The notes beneath the pieces were generated by a model. That model made no database searches. It saw only the letters and a program-made list of their open reading frames with translations, and was not told the origin of the DNA. From a virus, in IMG/VR virus record IMGVR_UViG_3300025154_000261, positions 1 through 36,629 of that record: a stretch of 36,629 nucleotides of DNA. The stretch is one strand, 5' to 3'. Shown here one piece after another: positions 17,345 through 24,577 of this stretch. The translations under genes and the position numbers were made by a program. Within the stretch, counting starts at the first letter, position 1, and the number at the start of each line of letters is the position of its first letter.

Positions 17345-17668
17345 ATGGACACACTTTTGATCGCGGCATTGACCGCACTGGCAACTTTGATAGTGGCGAG
17401 CCTCTACGGTCTGGTATCGACCGCGATCCGCAAGCGGGTACAGATACGCTCTCCCGAGGCTCGGTCCATTGAGCAGATAGCCCCGGCGGTCAACGCGCTG
17501 CTGGAAGCCAATGGCCCTATGATGGGCGGGATCATCGCGATCCTCGAAGCGCAGAAGGGTATCTGCAACGGCAACGTTGACGCGGCGCTCGACGCCAACC
17601 GTGCCGCAAAGAAAGAGTTTGACAGATACCTGTACTCGCAAGCGCGTATAGACGGGCGGATGATTTGA
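17345..17668 (+). CDS. Small membrane protein of the lysis region
   Basis: ATG 17345 has AGGAG 7 nt upstream and is chosen over an earlier start. The 107-residue product has one N-terminal membrane helix (LLIAALTALATLIVASLYGL, about residues 4-23) and a soluble helical remainder with basic and acidic residues. It begins the lysis cassette, so it may be a pinholin-like or accessory lysis protein; no family is recognised. Its stop overlaps the next start (TTGA). Confidence 0.55.
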   Translation: MDTLLIAALTALATLIVASLYGLVSTAIRKRVQIRSPEARSIEQIAPAVNALLEANGPMMGGIIAILEAQKGICNGNVDAALDANRAAKKEFDRYLYSQARIDGRMI

Positions 17669-18075
17669 GAGCAACCCAAAAAGACTTTGAGCGGATCGGC
17701 GCGACAGGGTGCTATTTCCTGTCCATCGTCTATATCGCTGAAGAAATCAAAGCGGGATCAATCGATATCTATCAGGCGTACCTGCAAGCGATCAAAGACA
17801 AGATCATGGGCGAGAATTGTTTTGTAACCGATCCGGCGGCGTTGCTAAGGATGCTGACCGGCGTCAAGTGGTCGATTGCCAAAGAGGGCGCAGACTATCA
17901 AAAGTCGCTCGGTGAAAAAGTGATACTAAGATTCGAGCGCGACTCGAAGCCGTTGCCGTTTGGCCACTTTGTCGTAGAAGGCGATCATAATAAAGTCGAG
18001 TACGATCCATACGGCGAGAGCTTGACGGTTCGTTCCGGGAAGATCGTATCGAAGCGCGTATTCAGGAGGGCATGA
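17665..18075 (+). CDS. Putative C39-like cysteine peptidase / endolysin, DUF261-like
   Basis: A 136-residue protein starting at TTG 17665, which overlaps the previous stop. Cys16 in ATGCYFLS, His101 in PFGHFVVEG and Asp114 in EYDPYG occur in the order and context of the papain-like C39/NlpC triad. The whole resembles DUF261, a family I know from Borrelia and other spirochetes (memory, not a search). Between a tail gene and holin-like genes, it is the best candidate for the cell-wall degrading endolysin. No signal peptide, so it would need a holin. Another possibility is a DUF261 protein of unknown role. Confidence 0.55.
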   Translation: MRATQKDFERIGATGCYFLSIVYIAEEIKAGSIDIYQAYLQAIKDKIMGENCFVTDPAALLRMLTGVKWSIAKEGADYQKSLGEKVILRFERDSKPLPFGHFVVEGDHNKVEYDPYGESLTVRSGKIVSKRVFRRA

Positions 18076-18260
18076 TGGGCAAGTTCATCAAGGCGATTTT
18101 CAGCGACGGCGAATGGGACGGCGATGCGACAAAGTTTGTCGGGTTCATCATTGTCGGATGCGGGCTCGGCGGATTCTTCGCCTCCGTCCAGGGATTCGAG
18201 TTCGTCATCGCATTCGGTGCCGGGCTTATCGCAACCGGCAAATTCTCGAAGCAGGGCTGA
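18072..18260 (+). CDS. Putative small holin
   Basis: A 62-residue protein with two hydrophobic segments, KFVGFIIVGCGLGGFFASV (about 21-39) and FEFVIAFGAGLIATG (about 42-56), a charged N-terminus and a basic tail KFSKQG. GGAGGG precedes the ATG, which overlaps the peptidase stop. Small size, two helices and place after the peptidase suggest a holin that opens the inner membrane; the family is not recognised. Confidence 0.55.
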   Translation: MMGKFIKAIFSDGEWDGDATKFVGFIIVGCGLGGFFASVQGFEFVIAFGAGLIATGKFSKQG

Positions 18261-18262
18261 CC

Positions 18263-18712
18263 GTGTGCAACCACGACGACTCATCGCACTGGTGGCTATT
18301 GTTCTTGTTTGCCTTGCTGGTATTGTTTTCGGTGCGTACCGTCTCGGGGCAAGAGCCGAGCGCATTATTGCCGACACCGAGCTTGCAGTCGCAAGAGCCG
18401 ATTCCGAGCAGCGGATTGCAGGACTCGAACACAGCCTGGCAGTTATTGATGCAGGACTGGTACGGGTTCATGCCGATCTGGGAAACCTTGACCGAAGCAT
18501 CGCGGGAGTTGGGGATTGGTATAAGCGAGTTACCCGCCGCCTTGAAGAGTACGCGAGAATCGCTGGTCTTGTTGTCGGCATCGTACCAAGCGGATATAGT
18601 CGTCCGCCTCAGGGCCGAACAATCCCGTAATGCGTGGCGCACGGGGGCGCTCGTCTCCGGCGGCCTTGCCTTGATACTTGGCGGTATAGTCGCTGTCGGG
18701 ATAATATTTTAA
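18263..18712 (+). CDS. Overlapping lysis gene A: secreted protein with C-terminal anchor
   Basis: The frame from GTG 18263 encodes 149 residues: a signal sequence (WWLLFLFALLVLFSV, about 11-25, then VSG-QE as a likely cut site), a polar helical middle (LTEASRELGIGISELPAALK) and a C-terminal membrane helix (GALVSGGLALILGGIVAVGI). Signal peptide plus terminal anchor recalls unimolecular spanins, but there is no lipobox cysteine at a cut site. Its third-position GC is high, like neighbouring genes, supporting that it is real. It covers gene B (18265-18630) almost completely in another frame. Confidence 0.55.
   Translation: MCNHDDSSHWWLLFLFALLVLFSVRTVSGQEPSALLPTPSLQSQEPIPSSGLQDSNTAWQLLMQDWYGFMPIWETLTEASRELGIGISELPAALKSTRESLVLLSASYQADIVVRLRAEQSRNAWRTGALVSGGLALILGGIVAVGIIF
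18265..18630 (+). CDS. Overlapping lysis gene B: i-spanin (Rz)-like protein
   Basis: The frame from GTG 18265, two bases after the start of gene A, encodes 121 residues with the Rz layout: a short basic N-terminus (QPRR), one membrane helix (LIALVAIVLVCLAGIVFGAY) and a long charged helix (ARAERIIADTELAVARADSE onward) that would reach into the periplasm. Third-position GC is lower than in typical genes here, so of the two frames it is the less certain by codon use, although its protein pattern is convincing. Rz and Rz1 genes are well known to overlap. Confidence 0.5.
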   Translation: MQPRRLIALVAIVLVCLAGIVFGAYRLGARAERIIADTELAVARADSEQRIAGLEHSLAVIDAGLVRVHADLGNLDRSIAGVGDWYKRVTRRLEEYARIAGLVVGIVPSGYSRPPQGRTIP

Positions 18713-18717
18713 CCCTA

Positions 18718-18783
18718 GCCCCTGCCAGCATCATGCCAGTCAACACGACGCCGGGGCCGCCGGTTCAAATCCGGCAAGGGGCA
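18718..18783 (+). other. Degenerate tRNA-like element (T-arm and acceptor)
   Basis: GCCGG-TTCAAAT-CCGGC (18759-18775) is a perfect tRNA T-arm with a consensus loop, directly followed by AAGGGGC-A, whose six bases AGGGGC pair with GCCCCT at 18718-18723. Only 34 bases lie between acceptor and T-arm and I find no five-base anticodon stem, so it is not a working tRNA. It could be a tRNA remnant, an old attachment site (phages often integrate at tRNA 3' ends) or a structured terminator between the convergent late and recombination operons. It lies inside the 3' end of the exonuclease gene. Confidence 0.4.
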
Positions 18784-19360
18784 AAGCCAAGTATTCCTTG
18801 AACTCCCGTATTCCTTCAACCATCCGCGCCCCTGGTATTTTCTCATACCGATATTTTCCATCGGCTCGAAGGTACAAAACCGCCAGCGCGTCCGGGTTGA
18901 CCGGATCAGCCTGAACCACGCCGTCAATGACAGGCCGCGCCATGGCATAAGCCGCCAGCTGGACCGCGTGCCATTTTGCCCGAGCGCCGGTTTTGATATC
19001 GATCAAAACAGTCTTTCCGCCAATGTCGGCGAGGATATCATAGGTGCCAGCATACGCCTTGCCGTTGATTTTGTGGTACACCCGGCACTCCGTGAACAGG
19101 GTGAACACGCCGTAATCGCTCATCCAGGATGCGAAGGAATTGACGTACTCGTAAGCTGCAAGCGGATTCCCGCGATTGTCAACGCGCACTCCGTCAGCGT
19201 ACCGTTCTGCCAGCTCGTGGACGGCGCTTCCTTTGTCCCGTGCCTCGGCGGTGTACCATCGATCGTCAATAATCCCGGCGGCCTTGATTATCTGAGTAAC
19301 AGACGGAATTGGTGTCCCGTCATCCTCGGTGTATTCATGGCCTGCCGGGTTGAAGATCAC
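18740..19360 (-). CDS. RecB/Cas4-like PD-(D/E)XK exonuclease
   Basis: A 206-residue protein with family landmarks: PIPSVTQIIKAAGI near the N-terminus, GSAVHELAERYADG, then AGTYDILADI and LIDIKTG (the D...(D/E)XK core) and WHAVQLAAYA (the QxxxY motif). It would chew duplex ends to give single strands for RecT, whose gene is upstream in the same strand. GTG 19360 is chosen because it overlaps the previous stop as GTGA; an ATG at 19438 would overlap by about 80 nt. The last dozen residues (GFEPAAPASC) are encoded by the tRNA-like element, suggesting the 3' end was replaced. Confidence 0.78.
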   Translation of the reverse strand: MIFNPAGHEYTEDDGTPIPSVTQIIKAAGIIDDRWYTAEARDKGSAVHELAERYADGVRVDNRGNPLAAYEYVNSFASWMSDYGVFTLFTECRVYHKINGKAYAGTYDILADIGGKTVLIDIKTGARAKWHAVQLAAYAMARPVIDGVVQADPVNPDALAVLYLRADGKYRYEKIPGARMVEGIREFKEYLALPLAGFEPAAPASC

Positions 19361-20037
19361 AATCGCCTTACCTGAATCGGCGTGTTCGTCACCTTGACGC
19401 CAGGGATGGACTCGGTGCCCTTGGACATTCTTGCCCATGACCCGAGATATGATTCATTCGCCTGAATCGCATTCAATGGCGCTTTGCCGGCGGCCACTGC
19501 CTTGACAAGGTCTGAAAGACAAATAACCTCAGCGCCCCATTCGTCTCTGTATGAGGTTCCCTCAGCCTTGTACGGTGCTGCAACTTGCACCTTTGCGATG
19601 ACCACGGGAGCTTCAAGGATAGCCATAGCCGCGTTTTCCATACCCTCGGCCTGTAACGCCTCGGCTGCGGCTATCTGCGCATCCTCAGCGGCCTTCCTTG
19701 CGATTGCGTCAGCTTTCCGTTGCTCCTCGGCGGCGCGGGTTTCCTCTGCTTTTACCCATGCCGCTTGTTTTTTACCAGTAGATTTAATGGTATAATCACA
19801 AGCGTCGTCTATTACCTTGCGGCGAGCGCAAGAAGCTTTCCAAGCCTCAGTTATTGGATTGTGGACCGGATCATCATAAAGATGAAAATTCTTTCTCACC
19901 TCGTAAGCCCGCTTGTTTAGAACATTGGCCGCATCGTAACTTGATTGATCCACCACTTCCAGACTGTCAATCTTTGACCGGATCGACAGCGCCAACTCCT
20001 CGGAATCTTCCTCATCGCGTACTACTACGATATCCAT
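19357..20037 (-). CDS. Coiled-coil protein of the recombination operon (DUF1351-like)
   Basis: A 226-residue protein with a long Ala/Glu/Lys coiled coil (about residues 90-150, AEETRAAEEQRKADAIARKA), and a C-terminal globular part (WGAEVICLSDLVKAVAAGKA). It resembles DUF1351-type phage proteins that often sit next to RecT and exonuclease genes. Its function is unknown; a helper of the recombinase is plausible. ATG overlaps the previous stop (TAATG) and GAGAGGGA is upstream. Confidence 0.6.
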   Translation of the reverse strand: MDIVVVRDEEDSEELALSIRSKIDSLEVVDQSSYDAANVLNKRAYEVRKNFHLYDDPVHNPITEAWKASCARRKVIDDACDYTIKSTGKKQAAWVKAEETRAAEEQRKADAIARKAAEDAQIAAAEALQAEGMENAAMAILEAPVVIAKVQVAAPYKAEGTSYRDEWGAEVICLSDLVKAVAAGKAPLNAIQANESYLGSWARMSKGTESIPGVKVTNTPIQVRRL

Positions 20038-20252
20038 TATTTGTCCCTCTCCGCCAGCATAGCGTTAGCCATGGCGTATGCGTCTTTTACTATGTCGCAT
20101 AAAGGATGTTTTTCAATCCGTATCCGGTTGCTTAGTCCAGATAGCGCTTGCCCTGCAAACCAATCGCGGAGGGTCATACCTTCAAAATGGCACAGATTGT
20201 TAATCGAGTTTTCTTCATCCGTCGGAAACGCCGGGTCGCTGTTATCTTTCAT
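20037..20252 (-). CDS. Small phage protein of GMTLRDWFAGQAL type
   Basis: A 71-residue protein with the signature GMTLRDWFAGQAL and the end DAYAMANAMLAERDK, a pattern repeatedly seen in small early phage proteins of unknown role. AAGGAG lies 5 nt upstream of the ATG and a promoter (20270-20298) just before that, so it begins the transcript that also carries the coiled-coil and exonuclease genes. Confidence 0.7.
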   Translation of the reverse strand: MKDNSDPAFPTDEENSINNLCHFEGMTLRDWFAGQALSGLSNRIRIEKHPLCDIVKDAYAMANAMLAERDK

Positions 20253-20269
20253 ATGTACTCCTTGCCATT

Positions 20270-20298
20270 ATATTACAATACATATTGATATATTGCAA
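20270..20298 (-). promoter_or_regulatory. Promoter of the small protein / exonuclease transcript
   Basis: On the minus strand TTGCAA (20293-20298) and TAATAT (20270-20275) are 17 bases apart, and AAGGAG follows 6 nt after the -10 box. It separates this transcript from recT, whose terminator lies just upstream. Confidence 0.55.
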
Positions 20299-20302
20299 TA
20301 GT

Positions 20303-20321
20303 AAAAAGGGGCCGAGGCCCC
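20303..20321 (-). terminator. Intrinsic terminator of recT
   Basis: GGGGC-CGAG-GCCCC (20308-20321) forms a tight hairpin; in the minus direction it is followed by five T (20307-20303), directly after the recT stop at 20327. On the plus strand there is also a T-run, so it may act both ways. Confidence 0.8.
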
Positions 20322-20326
20322 TGTTT

Positions 20327-21307
20327 TTATTTATCGCAAGCCGCCTTTACCTTGGCCAGCAGTGCCCCCAGAATAACGACATCATCCGGCGTCTCCTTGA
20401 GCGCCTTGTCAATCGCCTTCTTGATCTTTTCCGCCGTCTCGTCGCTGTCCCCGTAGTCGATCAAGGCCAGCTTGACATTCGCCAGCTTCGGCGCTTCGGT
20501 ATCGGCTACCGGCACGGCATCGGCGGCCAGCTTGACGACATCCTCAGGCTCTCGCGGTTCTCCGGTTATCTGGTCAGGCGCGTCGGCGTAGTCAATGGCG
20601 GGATCGGCGTCCATGCTTTCGATGACGGCTTGATCGGTTTTAAGCGCCATCTGCATTGTGGTCGAAAGAATGCCCCACTTTGACAGCGTGTTTTTGAGTA
20701 CAGTCTTTCTTGCCATCGCGTCAAAATTGGTGCGCCAGAGTCCGTACTCATTTTCAAAGCTCTTCGAGTACCGCTTGCCATGTGCCATGACTTCCTCGGT
20801 CGTCCAATAGCGAGTGCACTCGTAGCCGTTCAAGAGCCGGAAATAGCACACGTACCCGACGATTTGCGAATCATCGAATTGCGACCGGAAGCCGCCGGGA
20901 ACCTGCCGGATATCGACATCGCCCGTGATGATGTTGGACCCGTGGTACTCATCCGCATAGACGGGCCCGACATTGATGGCCGCATACTGGCCGGTACGCA
21001 AGGCAAGCTGCACGAAGCCTTTGGTCATAATCTGAAACTGTGCAACCGCACGCCCTTTGTTTCGGTACGGCACGATTGCCGCGAACCCCAGGGAGCCGTC
21101 AATCGGCAAGTCCAGCGTAGCCGCGACCATCGCCGATGAAAGTACCGACTTTGGATCAGCGTCCGCAAGCGCCGGATTCGTCCGCGTCGCGTTCATGATC
21201 GACGCAAGGAAAGCCGCCGACTTCTCGCCCATGACCTCGGCGAAACGCTTCTTTGTGTAGTCCGCGTTCACCAGGTCTTTCAGTTGCAGGTCTTTACTGT
21301 CGCTCAT
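20327..21307 (-). CDS. recT: RecT single-strand annealing recombinase
   Basis: A 326-residue protein of the RecT family: FAEVMGEKSAAFLASIMNAT near the N-terminus, LDLPIDGSLGFAAIVPYRN (about 92-110), FQIMTKGFVQLALRTGQY (about 117-134), YGLWRTNFDAMARKTVLKN and the following WGILS. It anneals complementary single strands made by the PD-(D/E)XK exonuclease. The C-terminal 80 residues are acidic. AAGGGGG is upstream of the ATG, and promoter and terminator flank the gene, so it is a single-gene unit. Confidence 0.92.
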   Translation of the reverse strand: MSDSKDLQLKDLVNADYTKKRFAEVMGEKSAAFLASIMNATRTNPALADADPKSVLSSAMVAATLDLPIDGSLGFAAIVPYRNKGRAVAQFQIMTKGFVQLALRTGQYAAINVGPVYADEYHGSNIITGDVDIRQVPGGFRSQFDDSQIVGYVCYFRLLNGYECTRYWTTEEVMAHGKRYSKSFENEYGLWRTNFDAMARKTVLKNTLSKWGILSTTMQMALKTDQAVIESMDADPAIDYADAPDQITGEPREPEDVVKLAADAVPVADTEAPKLANVKLALIDYGDSDETAEKIKKAIDKALKETPDDVVILGALLAKVKAACDK

Positions 21308-21323
21308 ATATCCCCCTTGTTAT

Positions 21324-21352
21324 ATTGTAACACAATGCGCTATACATTGCAA
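21324..21352 (-). promoter_or_regulatory. recT promoter
   Basis: TTGCAA (21347-21352) and TACAAT (21324-21329) on the minus strand, spacer 17. AAGGGGG begins 5 nt after the -10 box, so the mRNA would start almost at the Shine-Dalgarno. Confidence 0.65.
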
Positions 21353-21362
21353 TGGTTGAAAG

Positions 21363-23930
21363 CTAGAATTGAAATAACGTAGGAGCCGCCTTCTCCGTAT
21401 CAATATCTTTCAGGTAGTACAAACCATCATGGAACGACTCTGAATTAAGCTCAGTACCCACCCCACGGCGCTCCATCTTCACAGCCATGTACGGAACGGT
21501 AAACAAACCGGCGAAAGGATCAAATACAAGATCATCCTTGTTGGAGTATCGCCCGATGATCCGCTCGACGATGTCGAACTGTAGCGGACATATGTGCATG
21601 GCCAGCTCTTTACGCGCTTGATCGCTGTTCAGCGTCCGCATCCTGTTCACGTCGTCCCATACCCATTCGCTCGTTGAACCTGGAGCCACTACCATAAACG
21701 ACGCCGGGAGCTTGCCATCATCGTCGAGGTCGTCGGCAAGTCCGACATGATCATGGTAATCGTAAGGATTCTCACGGGAAAACGTGCGATACTTGGCTTG
21801 CAGCTCTGGCACTTCGGTATTGCGCAGCTCTTCCAGCGCAAGCAGCCGCTCTCCAGATGACTTCCAGTAAGCATGGGCGTCAATCTGCCAATGAGCGCGG
21901 GTATATTCTTCTTTGCTCTTTACAACAGGATCGTCAGCGTATGCCCGCGATAGATCGGTAGGGAGCTTACGGAATAGCAAAACATATTCCGGGCATCCTA
22001 CGCCCATCTTAGTGCCATCCTTGCACTGTTCCGTCCAGCCAAGCCGGTACGTCTGGTTATTTTCACGCACTACGTCCGTTACTACCGTAATGCGGCCCAT
22101 GTATTGGAAACCATGCTTTATAAAGTGGAATACGGTCATATCAGAAAACGGATCGACCGTTGGCATTCCCGTGCCGGTAGCGTTGCCGAACAGGATCCTG
22201 TCTTTGACATGGATAGCGGCGACCCGGCCCGGCTTCAAAACGCGAAGGAGGTGAGGCGTCAAGAAATCCATCTGTTCAAAAAACTTTACATTGTCCTCAT
22301 TGTGCCCGAAATCATTATACGTCGGCGTGTACTCGTAATGGTTGGAAAACGGAATAGACGTATGAATCAGGTCCACCGTGTTATCTTCCCATGCCGGAAG
22401 CTCAAGGCAATTATCGTTCAGTATGGCGCGGAAGTATTGCCCTTTAACCTCTTCACGGTTGAATGAAATGGTACGAGACAGCTTGTCAAGGACCGACGTG
22501 GACGCAAGGCCATTCTCGCGGATAATGCGCGTCATTTGACCGACAAGATAATTATGCTGTTCCCACTTTTTCTTGAGCGTGTCAAGGATGGCCTGCTCGC
22601 TCTCGGCGTAGATGATATGCACCTCGACCGAATGCCCTTGCATGAATCGGTAAATGCGGTGGATGGCTTGTATAAAATCATTGAACTTGTACCCGATGCC
22701 AACGAATATGCACTTATGACAGAAGTATTGCATATTCCCGCCCTGGGCGGACATGTCCGGCTTTGTGGCCAGATACTTTATCTCTCCGCGCTTGAAGGCC
22801 CGCGTTATCTCGGTGTTCTTCTCGTAATCCTGGGAGCCGTATACCTCGGCGGCTTCCCGCAAAGCCGACTTGATAGCGTGGCGCTCGGCTTCAAGATCGT
22901 GCCATAAAATGAAATGATCGTCGGGAGACTCTTCGATTATCTCCATCATCTTAGCCACGCGCGGGCCGATGCTGTCGCGTTTCTCTTTTGAAGCATCGCG
23001 AAGCCCGATGGCCGCATCCCTGAACAGCTTGGCCTGTCCGTCATCTTCGTAGCCTGCCGTCGAATGATCTACGTTTACCATGTGGTAAATGACGTCCAGA
23101 GGCGGGAGATCGTAGCCGGTATCGTCGTATCCAAGGTCGGACGGTTTAGTTATAAAAAGCGCCCATGTCGATACCCAAAACCAGAATTCTTTTTCCTTAT
23201 GCGGGTATAGCGTCAGGTTATTTGCTTGCGTTGAATCGCGGTGGAAGAAGCGCGTCAAAGCCTGCCCGGTGTCCATGATGCCAAGGAAGCCCGCGTAGTG
23301 GATAAGCTCTTTGTACTTATTCGGCGACGGGGTAGCTGTGGCTACGAAGCGATATCGAACCGTTGAAAACTTGGACAGAAACTCTTGATATGTCTTTGAA
23401 CCATACGAGCGAAGGACAGACGCCTCGTCAAGGCTCGTCGCTATAAAGTACGCCGGATCTATGTCGCCATCGCGCACGCGCTCATAATTGGTTATAAGGA
23501 TCCTTGCATTCGACGCTTTCGCTTCAGCCTGAGTACGGATGTATTCAAGGTTTATGCCGTAGGTAGCGCGAAGCCATTCTATGTCTATACCTTTTTCTTT
23601 GCAACCAGCTTCGAACGATGCGCCCTGGAACATCGAATCGTTCTTGAACTCATCCACCACGTTAAGCGGCGCAACGATGAGCGCCTTGCCCGCCACCTCG
23701 CCCATGATAAGGCGAAGCACGTCCAACTGCGTCAATGTCTTTCCAAGTCCAAATGATGAAAAGATGGCGCGTTGGCCGCCTTTTGCAGCCCATAGAACGG
23801 TATCACGCTCATGCGGTTTCAAGATCGGATTGACCTGCTCGGCCTTGAACTCAATGCCGGTATCCGGCGCTATCTTGATTTTAGACTTCAAAAAGTCTAT
23901 GTACGGCGCGGCTCTTTCCTCTGTTGTCAT
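21363..23930 (-). CDS. SNF2-like helicase fused to DNA methyltransferase
   Basis: An 855-residue protein. The N-terminal 480 residues are a superfamily 2 helicase: Walker A SSFGLGKTL (about 58-66), ALIVAPLNVVDEF, DExx box SLDEAS (about 166-171), motif III ATATPSPN (about 197-204) and motif VI QAIHRIYRFMQG. The C-terminal part is an N6-adenine/N4-cytosine methyltransferase of the beta order: motif IV as TSIPFS (about 525) in place of (D/N/S)PPY, and motif I FDPFAG (803-808), then GVGTELN. It may track along DNA and modify it, for example against host restriction; a role in replication is also possible. No nuclease domain is visible. It has its own promoter. Confidence 0.78.
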   Translation of the reverse strand: MTTEERAAPYIDFLKSKIKIAPDTGIEFKAEQVNPILKPHERDTVLWAAKGGQRAIFSSFGLGKTLTQLDVLRLIMGEVAGKALIVAPLNVVDEFKNDSMFQGASFEAGCKEKGIDIEWLRATYGINLEYIRTQAEAKASNARILITNYERVRDGDIDPAYFIATSLDEASVLRSYGSKTYQEFLSKFSTVRYRFVATATPSPNKYKELIHYAGFLGIMDTGQALTRFFHRDSTQANNLTLYPHKEKEFWFWVSTWALFITKPSDLGYDDTGYDLPPLDVIYHMVNVDHSTAGYEDDGQAKLFRDAAIGLRDASKEKRDSIGPRVAKMMEIIEESPDDHFILWHDLEAERHAIKSALREAAEVYGSQDYEKNTEITRAFKRGEIKYLATKPDMSAQGGNMQYFCHKCIFVGIGYKFNDFIQAIHRIYRFMQGHSVEVHIIYAESEQAILDTLKKKWEQHNYLVGQMTRIIRENGLASTSVLDKLSRTISFNREEVKGQYFRAILNDNCLELPAWEDNTVDLIHTSIPFSNHYEYTPTYNDFGHNEDNVKFFEQMDFLTPHLLRVLKPGRVAAIHVKDRILFGNATGTGMPTVDPFSDMTVFHFIKHGFQYMGRITVVTDVVRENNQTYRLGWTEQCKDGTKMGVGCPEYVLLFRKLPTDLSRAYADDPVVKSKEEYTRAHWQIDAHAYWKSSGERLLALEELRNTEVPELQAKYRTFSRENPYDYHDHVGLADDLDDDGKLPASFMVVAPGSTSEWVWDDVNRMRTLNSDQARKELAMHICPLQFDIVERIIGRYSNKDDLVFDPFAGLFTVPYMAVKMERRGVGTELNSESFHDGLYYLKDIDTEKAAPTLFQF

Positions 23931-23953
23931 AATCTCACTTACTCCTTGATTGC

Positions 23954-23982
23954 ATTGTAATACATAACCCGTATTATGTCAA
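23954..23982 (-). promoter_or_regulatory. Promoter of the helicase-methyltransferase gene
   Basis: TTGACA (23977-23982) and TACAAT (23954-23959) on the minus strand, spacer 17: a near-consensus promoter. AAGGAG follows 6 nt after the -10 box. The -35 box overlaps the stop region of the preceding gene. Confidence 0.75.
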
Positions 23983-24171
23983 CGTATCATCCTCATAATG
24001 CGTCGAACTTGTCAGATGCCAGCATCCACAGACCTGACAGGTGTACGCCCGCTTTGGTATCTTTTTAGAGTGCATCCCGTGTTGCCGTTTCTTTGTCAAA
24101 TTAATCTGTTCATGCGCCTCGCGGAAGCTGTAGCAGATTTTACCGTGACACCGGCGGCGATCATCGGGCAT
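23974..24171 (-). CDS. Small zinc-ribbon-like phage protein
   Basis: A 65-residue basic protein with the end YTCQVCGCWHLTSS, a CxxC motif followed by WHLTS, and CYSFREAHEQINLTKKR near the start. This layout recurs in small phage proteins of unknown role. It overlaps the YopX-like gene and ends the long minus-strand operon starting at 26224. Confidence 0.65.
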   Translation of the reverse strand: MPDDRRRCHGKICYSFREAHEQINLTKKRQHGMHSKKIPKRAYTCQVCGCWHLTSSTHYEDDTLT

Positions 24172-24577
24172 TTAGCAATTCCGGGTTTTCGTGTATATTT
24201 CCGACCGCCTCGCAGACATTGTTGTACCTATGCGCATAGGTACAGAGATCAATATCGCTTGTAAAAACAAAGCACCCCTTTACAAAATCAACAACATCAA
24301 CCATTTTTGTATATTCACTTTTATCTTCGTCCCAGTCTTCGAGAATGCCGATATCTGCATCAAAATAAAATACAACTATATCCCCCTCGTAAATCTCCTT
24401 GCCGTTCTTGTCGCTGAGGCCAGTTGACTGTTCTGCTATTATATCCTCACCTTTATAGCCTGCGTATTTTGAACACAGACGCGTAGCCCATTCGCCCTTA
24501 TAAGTGATCCGAAAGTCATCATCTGGCGCGTAGCAATTGCGTTTAACGTCCCAGAATCGATAGCCGCGCATTATCAT
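24161..24577 (-). CDS. YopX-like phage protein
   Basis: A 138-residue protein with the YopX pattern: YRFWDVKRNCYAPDD at the start, then STGLSDKNGKEIYEGDIVVF (about 51-70), and the end GNIHENPELL. These signatures are seen in many phages; function is unknown. Its ATG overlaps the stop of the transglycosylase gene. Confidence 0.85.
   Translation of the reverse strand: MIMRGYRFWDVKRNCYAPDDDFRITYKGEWATRLCSKYAGYKGEDIIAEQSTGLSDKNGKEIYEGDIVVFYFDADIGILEDWDEDKSEYTKMVDVVDFVKGCFVFTSDIDLCTYAHRYNNVCEAVGNIHENPELLNAR

Noticed and set aside
18718-18783. Functional tRNA gene
   Set aside because: T-arm and acceptor fit, but only 34 bases remain for the D- and anticodon arms, no anticodon stem can be drawn, and pair 7-66 is mismatched.
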